The notes under the pieces: generated by a model
Seen by the model: the letters and a program-made list of their open reading frames with translations, nothing else
Told to the model about the DNA's origin: nothing
The model's database searches: none
In this document: positions 42,716-51,036 of the stretch, piece after piece
How the letters are laid out: the number at the start of each line of letters is the position of its first letter
How positions within the stretch are numbered: position 1 is the stretch's first letter
From: Flavobacterium sp.
GTDB lineage: Bacteria; Bacteroidota; Bacteroidia; Flavobacteriales; Flavobacteriaceae
NCBI RefSeq assembly: GCF_039595935.1
Contig: NZ_JBCNKR010000006.1
Coordinates: 1,956,001-2,020,000, forward strand
Direction of reading: 5' to 3'
DNA: 64,000 nucleotides
Position numbers and translations under genes: made by a program

Positions 42716-43174
42716 ATGATTCTTGACGAAATAGATAAAAAACTTCTAGTTTTACTTCAAACCGATAGTAAAAAGACCAACAAAGAATTGTCTTTAAAAT
42801 TGAATTTATCGGTAACGGCAGTTTACGAACGAATCAAAAAACTCGAACGCGAAGGCATAATAAAAAACTACGCAGCCTTAGTTGATAAATCTAAAATCGA
42901 AAAAGGATTTGTGGTTTTCTGCCATTTAAAGTTGATTCAGCACACAAAAGAATTTCTAACCAAATTTGAAAGTGAAGTTATCAAACTAAACGAAGTTTTA
43001 GAATGCCATCACGTAAGCGGTGATTATGATTATATTTTAAAAGTCTTAGTAAAAGATATGGAGGCGTACAGAGAGTTTTTGGTAACAAAACTAACTTCGT
43101 TACAGCATATAGGCAGTACGCAAAGCATGTTTATGATTAGCGAAGTGAAGAATTCGACGGTGATTTCGTTTTAA
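42716..43174 (+). CDS. Lrp/AsnC family transcriptional regulator
   Basis: 152 residues. The N-terminal HTH is LDEIDKKLLVLLQTDSKKTNKELSLKLNLSVTAVYERIKKLEREGII, and the C-terminal RAM ligand-binding domain contains CHHVSGDYDYILKVLVKDMEAY. It is divergent from the PLP lyase gene and is its likely regulator, responding to an amino acid such as methionine (inference). Full length for the family. Confidence 0.93.
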   Translation: MILDEIDKKLLVLLQTDSKKTNKELSLKLNLSVTAVYERIKKLEREGIIKNYAALVDKSKIEKGFVVFCHLKLIQHTKEFLTKFESEVIKLNEVLECHHVSGDYDYILKVLVKDMEAYREFLVTKLTSLQHIGSTQSMFMISEVKNSTVISF

Positions 43175-43267
43175 GATGCTGAGGGACTAAGGTTCTGAGA
43201 TTCTAAGTTTTTTTGCAGAGACGCACCGCAGTGCGTCTAAAACTATGTTTATCATTTCGATTGTTCG

Positions 43268-43726
43268 CTATCGTTCCGAAATCTCTTTTAATTTATTTAA
43301 TGCTTTCGGGTAAGTATTTTTAAAATAATCCAAATATTCGTCAACAGTATCCAAATCTACTGTTACGGTTGTTATACCGTTATTTTCCTGATAAGAATAA
43401 TTTTCGTGACCGCCTGTCCATTTTTCGACTTGTTCACCTGTAGTGACTTCTGTGTCGCCATCAAGGAAACCGTAATGTCTTATAGAAACAAATTTGGCAG
43501 GCTGGTTTTCTACAATTTCAGAAACCATTCCGCCTTTTTTGCCGTTTTCGTCCAGACCCACAAAATATATTTTGCTTCCCTTTTCCCAGCTTCCTTCGTA
43601 GGTAGAAGTTGGATTAAATATTGCTGTCCAATATTCATAATTTTTTTTGTCTTTCAAACCTAACATCACCTCATACACTTTTTGAGCCGTTGCATTTATC
43701 TCTGTTTTGAATTGTAGCTTTTCCAT
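43268..43726 (-). CDS. SRPBCC (AHSA1/polyketide cyclase-like) domain protein
   Basis: 152 residues forming one START-like fold: MEKLQFKTEINATAQKVYEVMLGLKDKKNYEYWTAIF..., GGMVSEIVENQPAKFVSIRHYG, and a C-terminal helix DEYLDYFKNTYPKALNKLKEISE. These proteins bind hydrophobic ligands; no catalytic site can be assigned. It is a distant relative of the tandem SRPBCC pair at 62813-63853. Stands alone downstream of lrp on the other strand. Confidence 0.85.
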   Translation of the reverse strand: MEKLQFKTEINATAQKVYEVMLGLKDKKNYEYWTAIFNPTSTYEGSWEKGSKIYFVGLDENGKKGGMVSEIVENQPAKFVSIRHYGFLDGDTEVTTGEQVEKWTGGHENYSYQENNGITTVTVDLDTVDEYLDYFKNTYPKALNKLKEISER

Positions 43727-43853
43727 TTTTATTTGGTATTGGTTAGACTTTAAAGTTACATTTAATTTTTTTGTTTTTGTTGTTTATTATTTGATTTTCA
43801 ATAATTTTTTTTGCAAAATTCGTTATCTGTTCGAGTGGTTTGTTAGTTAATGT

Positions 43854-44351
43854 CTATTTGTTTTTCTCCACAAGTTGTCTAAAAGTATTCTTCCACAAAG
43901 GCATTTTGTCATAAAATTCGACACACTTATCAATTGAATTTAAACTTTCTAGTGTAGGCAAAATATTTTGCTCAAAATCTATTCTAAATTCAGTAGTAAA
44001 ATCTTCCATATTTGTATCAGTTTCCAGACGAAAACCTAGATTTTTTCTAAATTTATGCTCTTGTCTGCTTTTAGAAATAAAGCATTGTTCTCTGCAAGGA
44101 ATGGCAATATCATAACCAGTTATCTTTTTCTTTGTTTTATCTGAAATAAATCTTTCCAGTGCAATTCCAATATTAAAGCAAAAATCGACCTGATCTTTTG
44201 AATTAAAAGAGAAGTTTTGAAGATTTATTACAGAGTAAAAAGTTTCATTATTTTTCCACCAATTATTTCCACTGGTTTTATAGCCTTTGTCTTTAAGAAG
44301 AGGTTTTAAATAAGTTTTAATTAATATTTCTTGTTTTTCTTTTGCAGTCAT
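43854..44351 (-). CDS. DUF4304-like protein
   Basis: 165 residues, soluble. The start LIKTYLKPLLKDKGYKTSGNNWWKNNETFYSVINLQNFSFNSKDQVDFCFNIGI is the DUF4304 pattern. Function unknown. DUF4304 proteins are often orphan genes or associated with polymorphic toxin immunity in other genomes, but no toxin neighbour is visible here. Confidence 0.8.
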   Translation of the reverse strand: MTAKEKQEILIKTYLKPLLKDKGYKTSGNNWWKNNETFYSVINLQNFSFNSKDQVDFCFNIGIALERFISDKTKKKITGYDIAIPCREQCFISKSRQEHKFRKNLGFRLETDTNMEDFTTEFRIDFEQNILPTLESLNSIDKCVEFYDKMPLWKNTFRQLVEKNK

Positions 44352-44626
44352 TTTTGATTTAAGATAACATTCGACTATTAAAACAGGTTTGGTGTTAAAT
44401 TAAGCTAGAATTTTCGGATTTGCAAATTATTCCAAATACAAAACAAATTTCTATTAGGCTAATAAAATTTCCTGCGATAAAAATAAATTTTAGTTTCGAT
44501 AGTCATCGGGATTTAAAAAAAATAAAGCTCTTTATACTAAAATAGAAACCTTTTGCGGAAAAATTTAACTCCAAAATTTCACGCAAAAAACATTGAAAAT
44601 TAAACTTCAAACAAAACTTTATTCCT

Positions 44627-44634
44627 TAATTTTG
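44627..44634 (+). promoter_or_regulatory. -7 box TAATTTTG of lpdA
   Basis: An exact TAnnTTTG 26 bp before the ATG at 44661. The rest of the 309-bp gap (44352-44660) is AT-rich with a degraded GATAGTCATCGGGA half-palindrome at about 44498-44511 and no gene. Confidence 0.6.
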
Positions 44635-44660
44635 TAACCGCTAAAATAAAAACAAATACT

Positions 44661-46064
44661 ATGAGTTCATTTGACGTAGTCATTATAGGTTCAGGTCCTG
44701 GAGGATATGTATCAGCAATTCGTTGCGCACAATTAGGTTTCAAAACTGCAATTGTAGAAAAATATAATTCATTGGGCGGAACTTGCCTTAACGTAGGTTG
44801 TATTCCTTCAAAAGCATTATTATCTTCTTCTCACCATTATGCTGAAATCGCTCATTTTGCAGACCACGGAATCGAAGTTTCTGGTGATGTAAAAATCAAT
44901 TTAGAGAAAATGATTGCCCGCAAACAAGCTGTAGTTGATCAAACTGTAGGCGGAATCAATTATTTAATGGATAAAAATAAAATCACGGTTTTCAATGGTT
45001 TAGGTTCTTTCGTAGATGCAACTCACATCGCTGTTGCAAAAGCTGACGGAACTTCTGAAACTATCGAAGCAAAATATACTGTAATTGCTACAGGATCAAA
45101 ACCATCTTCTTTGCCATTCATCAAAATTGATAAAGAAAGAATCATCACTTCTACTGAAGCTTTGGCTTTAAAAGAAGTTCCAAAACATTTAGTAATCATT
45201 GGTGGAGGAGTTATCGGAATCGAGCTTGGACAAGTTTACCTTCGTTTAGGTGCTCAGGTTTCTGTAGTGGAATTCATGGACAGAATCATCCCGGGAATGG
45301 ATGGAGCTCTTTCTAAAGAATTAACTAAAGTGTTGAAAAAACAAGGAATGAAATTCTACGTTTCTCACAAAGTAAAATCAGTTGAAAGAAACGGTGATGC
45401 TGTTGTAGTTCAGGCTGAAAATGCAAAAGGAGAAACTATCACTCTTGAAGGAGATTATTCATTAGTTTCTGTAGGTCGTCGTCCGTACACAGACGGATTA
45501 AACGCTGATAAAGCGGGAGTTAAAATTTCTGACAGAGGACAAGTTGAAGTAAACGATCATTTACAAACGAATGTTCCAAATATCTATGCAATTGGTGACG
45601 TTGTTCGTGGAGCAATGTTAGCACACAAAGCAGAGGAAGAAGGAGTTATGGTTGCTGAAATCTTAGCAGGTCAAAAACCACATATCGATTATAATTTAAT
45701 CCCTGGTGTAGTGTACACTTGGCCGGAAGTTGCAGCAGTTGGACAAACTGAAGAGCAATTAAAAGCGGCAGGAGTTGCTTATAAATCTGGAAGTTTCCCA
45801 TTTAAAGCTTTAGGACGTGCAAGAGCAAGTGCTGACTTAGACGGATTCGTAAAAATCTTAGCTGACGAAAAAACAGATGAGGTTTTAGGAGTTCACATGA
45901 TTGGAGCACGTACAGCAGATTTAATTGCTGAAGCGGTTACTGCAATGGAATTCAAAGCTTCTGCTGAGGATATTTCAAGAATGAGCCACGCGCACCCAAC
46001 TTTCGCGGAAGCGGTGAAAGAAGCAGCATTGGCAGCAACAGAAAACAGAGCTTTACACGTATAA
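44661..46064 (+). CDS. lpdA: Dihydrolipoyl dehydrogenase
   Basis: 467 residues. The FAD-binding GSGPGGYVSAIRCAQLG, the redox disulfide in GGTCLNVGCIPSKALL (Cys42, Cys47), NAD-binding GGGVIGIELGQVYLRLG, AIGDVVRGAMLAHKAEEEG and the C-terminal His-Glu pair in HAHPTFAEAVKEA are all present. It is the E3 subunit of pyruvate/2-oxoglutarate dehydrogenase and related complexes. Single gene with its own promoter and terminator. The coding sequence uses more G/C-ending codons than neighbours, as expected for a highly expressed gene. Confidence 0.97.
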   Translation: MSSFDVVIIGSGPGGYVSAIRCAQLGFKTAIVEKYNSLGGTCLNVGCIPSKALLSSSHHYAEIAHFADHGIEVSGDVKINLEKMIARKQAVVDQTVGGINYLMDKNKITVFNGLGSFVDATHIAVAKADGTSETIEAKYTVIATGSKPSSLPFIKIDKERIITSTEALALKEVPKHLVIIGGGVIGIELGQVYLRLGAQVSVVEFMDRIIPGMDGALSKELTKVLKKQGMKFYVSHKVKSVERNGDAVVVQAENAKGETITLEGDYSLVSVGRRPYTDGLNADKAGVKISDRGQVEVNDHLQTNVPNIYAIGDVVRGAMLAHKAEEEGVMVAEILAGQKPHIDYNLIPGVVYTWPEVAAVGQTEEQLKAAGVAYKSGSFPFKALGRARASADLDGFVKILADEKTDEVLGVHMIGARTADLIAEAVTAMEFKASAEDISRMSHAHPTFAEAVKEAALAATENRALHV

Positions 46065-46087
46065 TTTACGTTAAACATCATAAATAG

Positions 46088-46118
46088 AAAACGTCAGAAT
46101 AATTTCTGACGTTTTTTT
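46088..46118. terminator. Terminator after lpdA
   Basis: Stem AAAACGTCAGAA / TTCTGACGTTTT with a short loop and a T-run. It lies between the convergent lpdA and the secreted-protein gene at 46117 and touches the latter's stop codon, so it probably serves both. Confidence 0.85.
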
Positions 46119-46776
46119 ATTGCTTGACTATTTTAAAAGTATAGTAGGTTTCTTTGTTTTTTGAATATACGCTATACGATTGCTCGTCTTCATCATATAA
46201 TTTGTATAAATATTTATCGCCTTTTACACTTAAGTTTTTCCGTGAAAGGTTGTTACTTTCAATAAACTCCAGTTCAAATTCGCACTGGCCTTTTTTTCTG
46301 TATTTTAATTTTGAAAAAGTATTGTCTTCAAATTTTTCTATCCACAAATTATCACTTAAGGTAACTTCTACTTTTTTACCATCATTTTCAATGTAATAAT
46401 ATCTCGAAATTTTATCAAAAGCATTGCATTGGTCTTTCGATAGTTTTTCTACAGGTTTTTCATTGTGCATTTCCCAGGTGCTTTGAGATGACTTATTTGG
46501 AAAAAGTGCTACAAATTCATTGCAATTTCTTTGTAATCTAAAGAAAATCAATTCAAATACTCTTCTTTGTGCGATGCTGTCTTTAAATTTTGACAGATAC
46601 GGAACAACGTGAGAATTGTTAATCGTGTTAATTCTGATTTCATTATGCAGGTTTTGATTCTGAACTAACGATTTGCATATTTCATTATTCAAAGAATCAA
46701 CAGATTTTATGTATTCAGACTGAGATTTGCAATAAGAGGAATAAACTAAAAGAATTAAGAGCAGGTGTTTTTTCAT
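46117..46776 (-). CDS. Secreted hypothetical protein
   Basis: 219 residues with a signal peptide (MKKHLLLILLVYSSYCKSQ; the Cys at 16 is not in a classic lipobox). The mature part mixes helices and a beta-rich C-terminal half (YYIENDGKKVEVTLSDNLWIEKFEDNTFSKLKYRKKGQCEFELEFIE). I do not recognise the family. A lone gene convergent with lpdA. Confidence 0.78.
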   Translation of the reverse strand: MKKHLLLILLVYSSYCKSQSEYIKSVDSLNNEICKSLVQNQNLHNEIRINTINNSHVVPYLSKFKDSIAQRRVFELIFFRLQRNCNEFVALFPNKSSQSTWEMHNEKPVEKLSKDQCNAFDKISRYYYIENDGKKVEVTLSDNLWIEKFEDNTFSKLKYRKKGQCEFELEFIESNNLSRKNLSVKGDKYLYKLYDEDEQSYSVYSKNKETYYTFKIVKQ

Positions 46777-46954
46777 TTTTGGATATTGGTTAATGCTCCA
46801 AAATTAGCTTTTTAGTAAGAATATTATAAAGTCTTGTTTAAAATTTTATATTTCTGATATTTTAATAGGTGAAAAAATATAAACTTGAAGAAAAATTTTG
46901 TAAATTAGATGTAGAATTCTGATGCTATCTTTATGATAATAAAAAGATTGCATC

Positions 46955-47497
46955 ATGAAAAATAAATATATTGCTCCGGTTTTATTAGGAGCAGGAATTG
47001 CGTTCATACTTTACTCAAACAGATCGAAAATTCCTAAAAAAGCAACGGCCATTACCAATTTTGATAAAGATAAATATTTAGGAAAATGGTTCGAAATTGC
47101 CAGATTAGATTATAAATGGGAAAGAAACTTAGACAATGTTTCTGCCGAATATTCTCTTAACAGCGATGGTACCATAAAAGTTCATAATAAAGGCCATAAT
47201 GTCAAAAAAGACAAATGGGAAGAAAGCATCGGGAAAGCCAGACTTGTCAAAAAAGACAATGTTGGTATGCTTAAGGTCTCATTTTTTGGTCCTTTATATT
47301 CCGGATATAATATTATTGCGGTAGATGACAATTACAAGTATGCCCTTGTTGCCGGCGAAAGTCTTAAATACATGTGGATACTTTCAAGAGAAACAACAAT
47401 GCCTGAAGCGGTAAAAGCAGATTTTTTAATTAAAGCTCAGGAAATTGGATACAATATTTCAGATTTGATTTGGGTAAAACACGATAAATCAAACTAA
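46955..47497 (+). CDS. Lipocalin family protein (Blc-like), membrane-anchored
   Basis: 180 residues. The lipocalin signature FDKDKYLGKWFEIARLDYKWERNLDNVSAEYSL starts at about residue 38, and KYALVAGESLKYMWILSRET is the second conserved block, as in bacterial Blc. Blc is usually an outer-membrane lipoprotein; here there is an N-terminal membrane helix (IAPVLLGAGIAFILYS) without a lipobox Cys, so it is probably anchored by this helix. It likely binds fatty acids or lysophospholipids. Confidence 0.9.
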   Translation: MKNKYIAPVLLGAGIAFILYSNRSKIPKKATAITNFDKDKYLGKWFEIARLDYKWERNLDNVSAEYSLNSDGTIKVHNKGHNVKKDKWEESIGKARLVKKDNVGMLKVSFFGPLYSGYNIIAVDDNYKYALVAGESLKYMWILSRETTMPEAVKADFLIKAQEIGYNISDLIWVKHDKSN

Positions 47498-47498
47498 A

Positions 47499-47532
47499 TA
47501 AAAAACCCGACATTTTAGTGTCGGGTTTTTTA
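47499..47532. terminator. Terminator between lipocalin and DoxX genes
   Basis: Stem AAAAAACCCGACA / TGTCGGGTTTTTT around a 5-6 nt loop, with A and T runs on both sides, so it works for both convergent genes. Confidence 0.88.
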
Positions 47533-47549
47533 TTATAACTAATGAAGAA

Positions 47550-47924
47550 TCATGGTGTAAAAACTGTTTTATAATTATCCCAATATCTGTAAATCAAAAA
47601 TAAATTGCCTAGAAAAAGTAATCCGGCAATAGGAAGACCTTCCGGCGTTAAAAAATAATTGATAAACAAAATGTTGATTGTGATTGGTAAAATCAGGATG
47701 TTTGCCAGAGTAACAAAACGACCCGTTACAAATGAAATCCCGCAAAGTAATTCAACTGTTTTTGCTAATGGAAGCAGATAAGTTGAAGCGACTAAACCCA
47801 TATTAAATGCCTTAAAATTACCTGTTGTTTCTGGTTCCGGCGCAAGTTTAAAAAAGAACGAAATAGAGGCAAACAACAGTAAAAGGCCGATCAAAACGCG
47901 GACAATAATAGTAGCAATTTTCAT
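47550..47924 (-). CDS. DoxX family membrane protein
   Basis: 124 residues with four membrane helices, e.g. KIATIIVRVLIGLLLLFASISFFFKL, VELLCGISFVTGRFVTLANILILP and GLPIAGLLFLGNLFLIYRYW. It fits the DoxX/SURF4-like family; function in the family is largely undefined, with some links to redox homeostasis. A lone gene. Confidence 0.85.
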   Translation of the reverse strand: MKIATIIVRVLIGLLLLFASISFFFKLAPEPETTGNFKAFNMGLVASTYLLPLAKTVELLCGISFVTGRFVTLANILILPITINILFINYFLTPEGLPIAGLLFLGNLFLIYRYWDNYKTVFTP

Positions 47925-48242
47925 AATACTTAGAATTTTAATAGGTTAAAATGATATAATTAGTGTGCTGAAAATGCAAATCAATATTCTTCAAATAAAT
48001 GGATATCTTTTTTAAGGATCATTTTATTGAGAATTTAACAATCAATAATATTCTATTTTGGGATTAGTTTAATGCTATATCAAATATAACGAATTTTTTC
48101 TTATGAAATTACTGTTATATTAACAGTTTTATGTAATTATTTTTAGCTTTTAATAGATTCGGCTTCTGTCGATAATTTTTTCTGATTATCTCAGAAGCGA
48201 AATTTTTTGTTGTAATTTTGAAATTTAAAAAATTATCCATTT
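47925..48242. other. 318-bp AT-rich divergent intergenic region
   Basis: Separates the DoxX gene from pabB. It holds AT-rich sequence without a gene, tRNA or clear hairpin. A TATATTAACAGTTTTATGT stretch at about 48115-48133 and TGTAATTTTG at 48214-48223 (TAATTTTG, an exact -7 box, at 48216-48223, 20 bp before the pabB start) are the only regulatory-looking motifs. Confidence 0.5.
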
Positions 48243-49529
48243 TTGAGAGTTTCTTTTACCAAACATATTTCAAATCCAGAGCTGTTTAAGCAGCAGCTTT
48301 TAAACTGGTCGCAGCAATTTCGGGAAGTCGTTTTTTTAGACAGTAATTCTTATCCGCAGGAATATTCAAGCTTTGATTGTCTGCTGGCTGTTGATGCTTT
48401 TACGTCTTTAAAAACCGATTTTCAAAACGCTTTTGAAGATTTAAAACAATATCAGCAAACTACAAAAGACTGGCTTTTAGGATATCTTTCTTATGATTTA
48501 AAAAATGATACCGAAAATCTGAAATCAAATAATTTTGACGGATTAGAATTTCCGGATTTATTTTTCTTTCAGCCCAAAAAAATATTTCTATTAAAAGAAA
48601 ATCAGCTGGAAATTCAATATTTGCTTCTTTGTGATGATGAAGTTGAAGATGATTTTCATGAGATAGTCGAAAGTCGAAAGTCGAAAGTCGAAAGTGGTAA
48701 TTCTTTAAAGATTCAGCAGCGTATTTCTAAAGATTCATATATCGAAAAAGTAACTAAAATGCTGGAGCATATTCATAAAGGCGATATGTATGAAGCTAAT
48801 TTTTGTATGGAGTTTTTTGCCGAAAATGCGGTGATTAATCCCTTAGAAAAATTTCAGAAATTAAATGAAATTTCGCAAGCACCTTTCTCTGTTTTCTTTA
48901 AAAATCACAAACAGTTTTTACTTTCTGCTTCACCGGAACGTTACCTGAAAAAAGTTGGAGAAAACATTATTTCACAGCCTATAAAAGGAACTTCAAAACG
49001 ATTTTTAGATTCTGTTGAAGATCAAAAATCAAAAGAATATCTGGAATCTGATGCAAAAGAACGTGCAGAGAATATCATGATTACAGATTTGGTTCGAAAT
49101 GATTTATCACACACTGCCCAAAAAGGCTCTGTTGAAGTTGCCGAACTCTGCAAAATTTATTCGTTTTTGCAGGTTCACCAAATGATTTCGACAATAACAT
49201 CAAAACTAGATGCGCAATATTCTGCAATTGATGTTTTAAAAACCACTTTCCCAATGGGAAGTATGACAGGTGCGCCAAAGATTTCGGTTATGAATATTAT
49301 CGAGAATCTTGAAGAAACCAAACGCGGGCTTTACAGCGGAGCGGTAGGATATTTTACTCCCGAAGGCGATTTTGATTTTAATGTTGTAATTCGAAGCATT
49401 CTCTACAATCAGGAAAAAGAATATGTTTCGTTTTCTGTTGGAAGCGCAATAACATCCCTTTCAATTCCCGAAAAAGAATACGAAGAATGTTTACTAAAAG
49501 CTAAAGCCATGCACGAGGTTTTACAATAA
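48243..49529 (+). CDS. pabB: Aminodeoxychorismate synthase component I (PabB-like)
   Basis: 428 residues. The chorismate-binding domain contains YEANFCMEFFAE, SPERYLKK, ISQPIKGTSKR, ERAENIMITDLVRNDLS, PMGSMTGAPKISVMNIIE and GAVGYFTPEGDFDFNVVIRS. The start is the TTG at 48243 (MRVSFTKHISNPEL); no ATG is nearby that keeps the conserved N-terminus. It makes 4-amino-4-deoxychorismate for folate. A heptamer tandem repeat at 48665-48695 lies in the region coding the inter-domain loop. tilS and dsbD follow in the same direction. Confidence 0.9.
   Translation: MRVSFTKHISNPELFKQQLLNWSQQFREVVFLDSNSYPQEYSSFDCLLAVDAFTSLKTDFQNAFEDLKQYQQTTKDWLLGYLSYDLKNDTENLKSNNFDGLEFPDLFFFQPKKIFLLKENQLEIQYLLLCDDEVEDDFHEIVESRKSKVESGNSLKIQQRISKDSYIEKVTKMLEHIHKGDMYEANFCMEFFAENAVINPLEKFQKLNEISQAPFSVFFKNHKQFLLSASPERYLKKVGENIISQPIKGTSKRFLDSVEDQKSKEYLESDAKERAENIMITDLVRNDLSHTAQKGSVEVAELCKIYSFLQVHQMISTITSKLDAQYSAIDVLKTTFPMGSMTGAPKISVMNIIENLEETKRGLYSGAVGYFTPEGDFDFNVVIRSILYNQEKEYVSFSVGSAITSLSIPEKEYEECLLKAKAMHEVLQ
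48665..48695 (+). repeat. Heptamer tandem repeat AGTCGAA x4 inside pabB
   Basis: AGTCGAA is repeated four times plus three bases within the coding sequence, giving the residues ESRKSKVESG. A change by one unit would shift the reading frame. Confidence 0.85.
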
Positions 49530-49548
49530 AGGATTGAAAATGTTTTTT

Positions 49549-49660
49549 TGTTTCACGCAGATTTGGCAGATTGTGCAGATTTAATTTGAATTTAGGAATA
49601 AATAAAATCAGCTTAATCTGCAAAATCTGCGTGAAAAATAATTCGTGAATTCGTGGCAAA
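49549..49660. repeat. Repeat families B (copy 4) and C (arm)
   Basis: TTTCACGCAGATTTGGCAGA at 49551-49570 pairs with CTGCAAAATCTGCGTGAAAA at 49618-49637. Directly after comes AATTCGTGAATTCGTGGCAA, a family C arm. The same B-then-C order occurs at 38150-38303. It fills the gap between pabB and tilS. Confidence 0.75.
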
Positions 49661-49725
49661 CAAAAAAATCACTGCTTAACATTTCATTTAAAAATAGATA
49701 AAATTTAATTTGTTACTTTTATCGG

Positions 49726-51036
49726 ATGCTTTTAAAATTTCAGAATCATATCATTTCCAGATTTCCATTTTTAGCCGAGAAAAAGCTTTTTCTTGCTGTT
49801 AGTGGCGGTTTAGACAGTATGGTTTTACTTCATTTACTTCAAAAACTGCGGTATGAAATTGCGGTTTTGCACTGCAATTTTCAGCTTCGGGGATTAGAAA
49901 GTTTTGGCGATCAGGATTTTATTCAAAAATACTGCGAACAAAATAATATTCCCGTTTTTACAACCCAGTTTGATACTGAGGCTTTTGCCAAAGATTATAA
50001 ATTATCAACACAAGTTGCGGCCAGAGAACTTCGCTACAGTTGGTTTTATGAGCTTTTAGAAGAAAAAAACTTCGATTATATCTTAACAGCACATCATGCT
50101 GATGATAATCTGGAAACTTTTATCATCAATTTAACCCGCGGAACAGGATTGGAAGGTTTAACCGGAATTCCGGAACAAAATGACAAAATCATTCGTCCGC
50201 TTCTGCCATTTTCAAGAGAAGAAATTCTAAAATATGCTGAAGAAAATAATATCGAATGGAGAGAAGACAGCAGTAATGCTTCCAATAAATATCTTCGAAA
50301 TAAAATTCGTCACGATTTAGTTCCGATTCTTAAAGAAATCAATCCCAACTTTCTGAATGCTTTTGAGAAAACACAATCGTATCTTCAGGAATCCAAAGAA
50401 ATGGTTGAAGATGCATCGATTATGATTTATCAGCAAGTAGCAAAAGAAGCAGAAGAGGATATACATTTTGATTTAAAGCAGCTCAAAAAACTTCCAAATT
50501 ATAAATCGTATTTGTACCAATGGCTGAATGAGTTTGGCTTTTCGGCGTGGAATGATATTTACGATTTAGTGGAAGGACAATCTGGTAAACAGGTTTTTTC
50601 AGATGAATTCAGGCTTTTAAAAAATAGAGAAACTTTGATTTTGAGCCCGATTTCGGAAACAGCCTTAAACGAAGAATTTCAAATTCAGGAAAACGATACA
50701 GAAGTTAATTTTCCCTTAAATTTAAAGCTTTGTCAGGTAGACGACATTACTATAAATTCAAATAAAGCTATCTTTGTTGACGCTAAAAAAATCCAGTTTC
50801 CTTTAGTTCTTCGCAGGTGGAATGAAGGAGATACTTTTCAGCCTTTTGGAATGAATGGGAAGTCGAAAAAAGTGAGCAAACTTTTTAAAGATGAAAAATT
50901 ATCATTGATTGAAAAGGAAAAAACATGGATTTTATCTTCGGATAATCAAATAGTCTGGATTGTTGGCATGAGACAAGACGAACGTTTTAGAGTTGAAAAC
51001 ACCACAAATAAAATACTTAAAATAGAATTGCAATAA
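49726..51036 (+). CDS. tilS: tRNA(Ile)-lysidine synthase
   Basis: 436 residues. The PP-loop ATP-binding motif AVSGGLDSMVLLHLL is at residues 24-38, with LTAHHADDNLETFIINLTRGTGLEGLTGI and SSNASNKYLRNKIRHDLVP typical of TilS; the C-terminal domain about 360-436 has LRRWNEGDTFQPFGMNGKSKKVSKLFKDEKL. It modifies C34 of tRNA-Ile2 (CAU) to lysidine and is essential in most bacteria. The stop overlaps the dsbD start (TAATG). Confidence 0.96.
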   Translation: MLLKFQNHIISRFPFLAEKKLFLAVSGGLDSMVLLHLLQKLRYEIAVLHCNFQLRGLESFGDQDFIQKYCEQNNIPVFTTQFDTEAFAKDYKLSTQVAARELRYSWFYELLEEKNFDYILTAHHADDNLETFIINLTRGTGLEGLTGIPEQNDKIIRPLLPFSREEILKYAEENNIEWREDSSNASNKYLRNKIRHDLVPILKEINPNFLNAFEKTQSYLQESKEMVEDASIMIYQQVAKEAEEDIHFDLKQLKKLPNYKSYLYQWLNEFGFSAWNDIYDLVEGQSGKQVFSDEFRLLKNRETLILSPISETALNEEFQIQENDTEVNFPLNLKLCQVDDITINSNKAIFVDAKKIQFPLVLRRWNEGDTFQPFGMNGKSKKVSKLFKDEKLSLIEKEKTWILSSDNQIVWIVGMRQDERFRVENTTNKILKIELQ

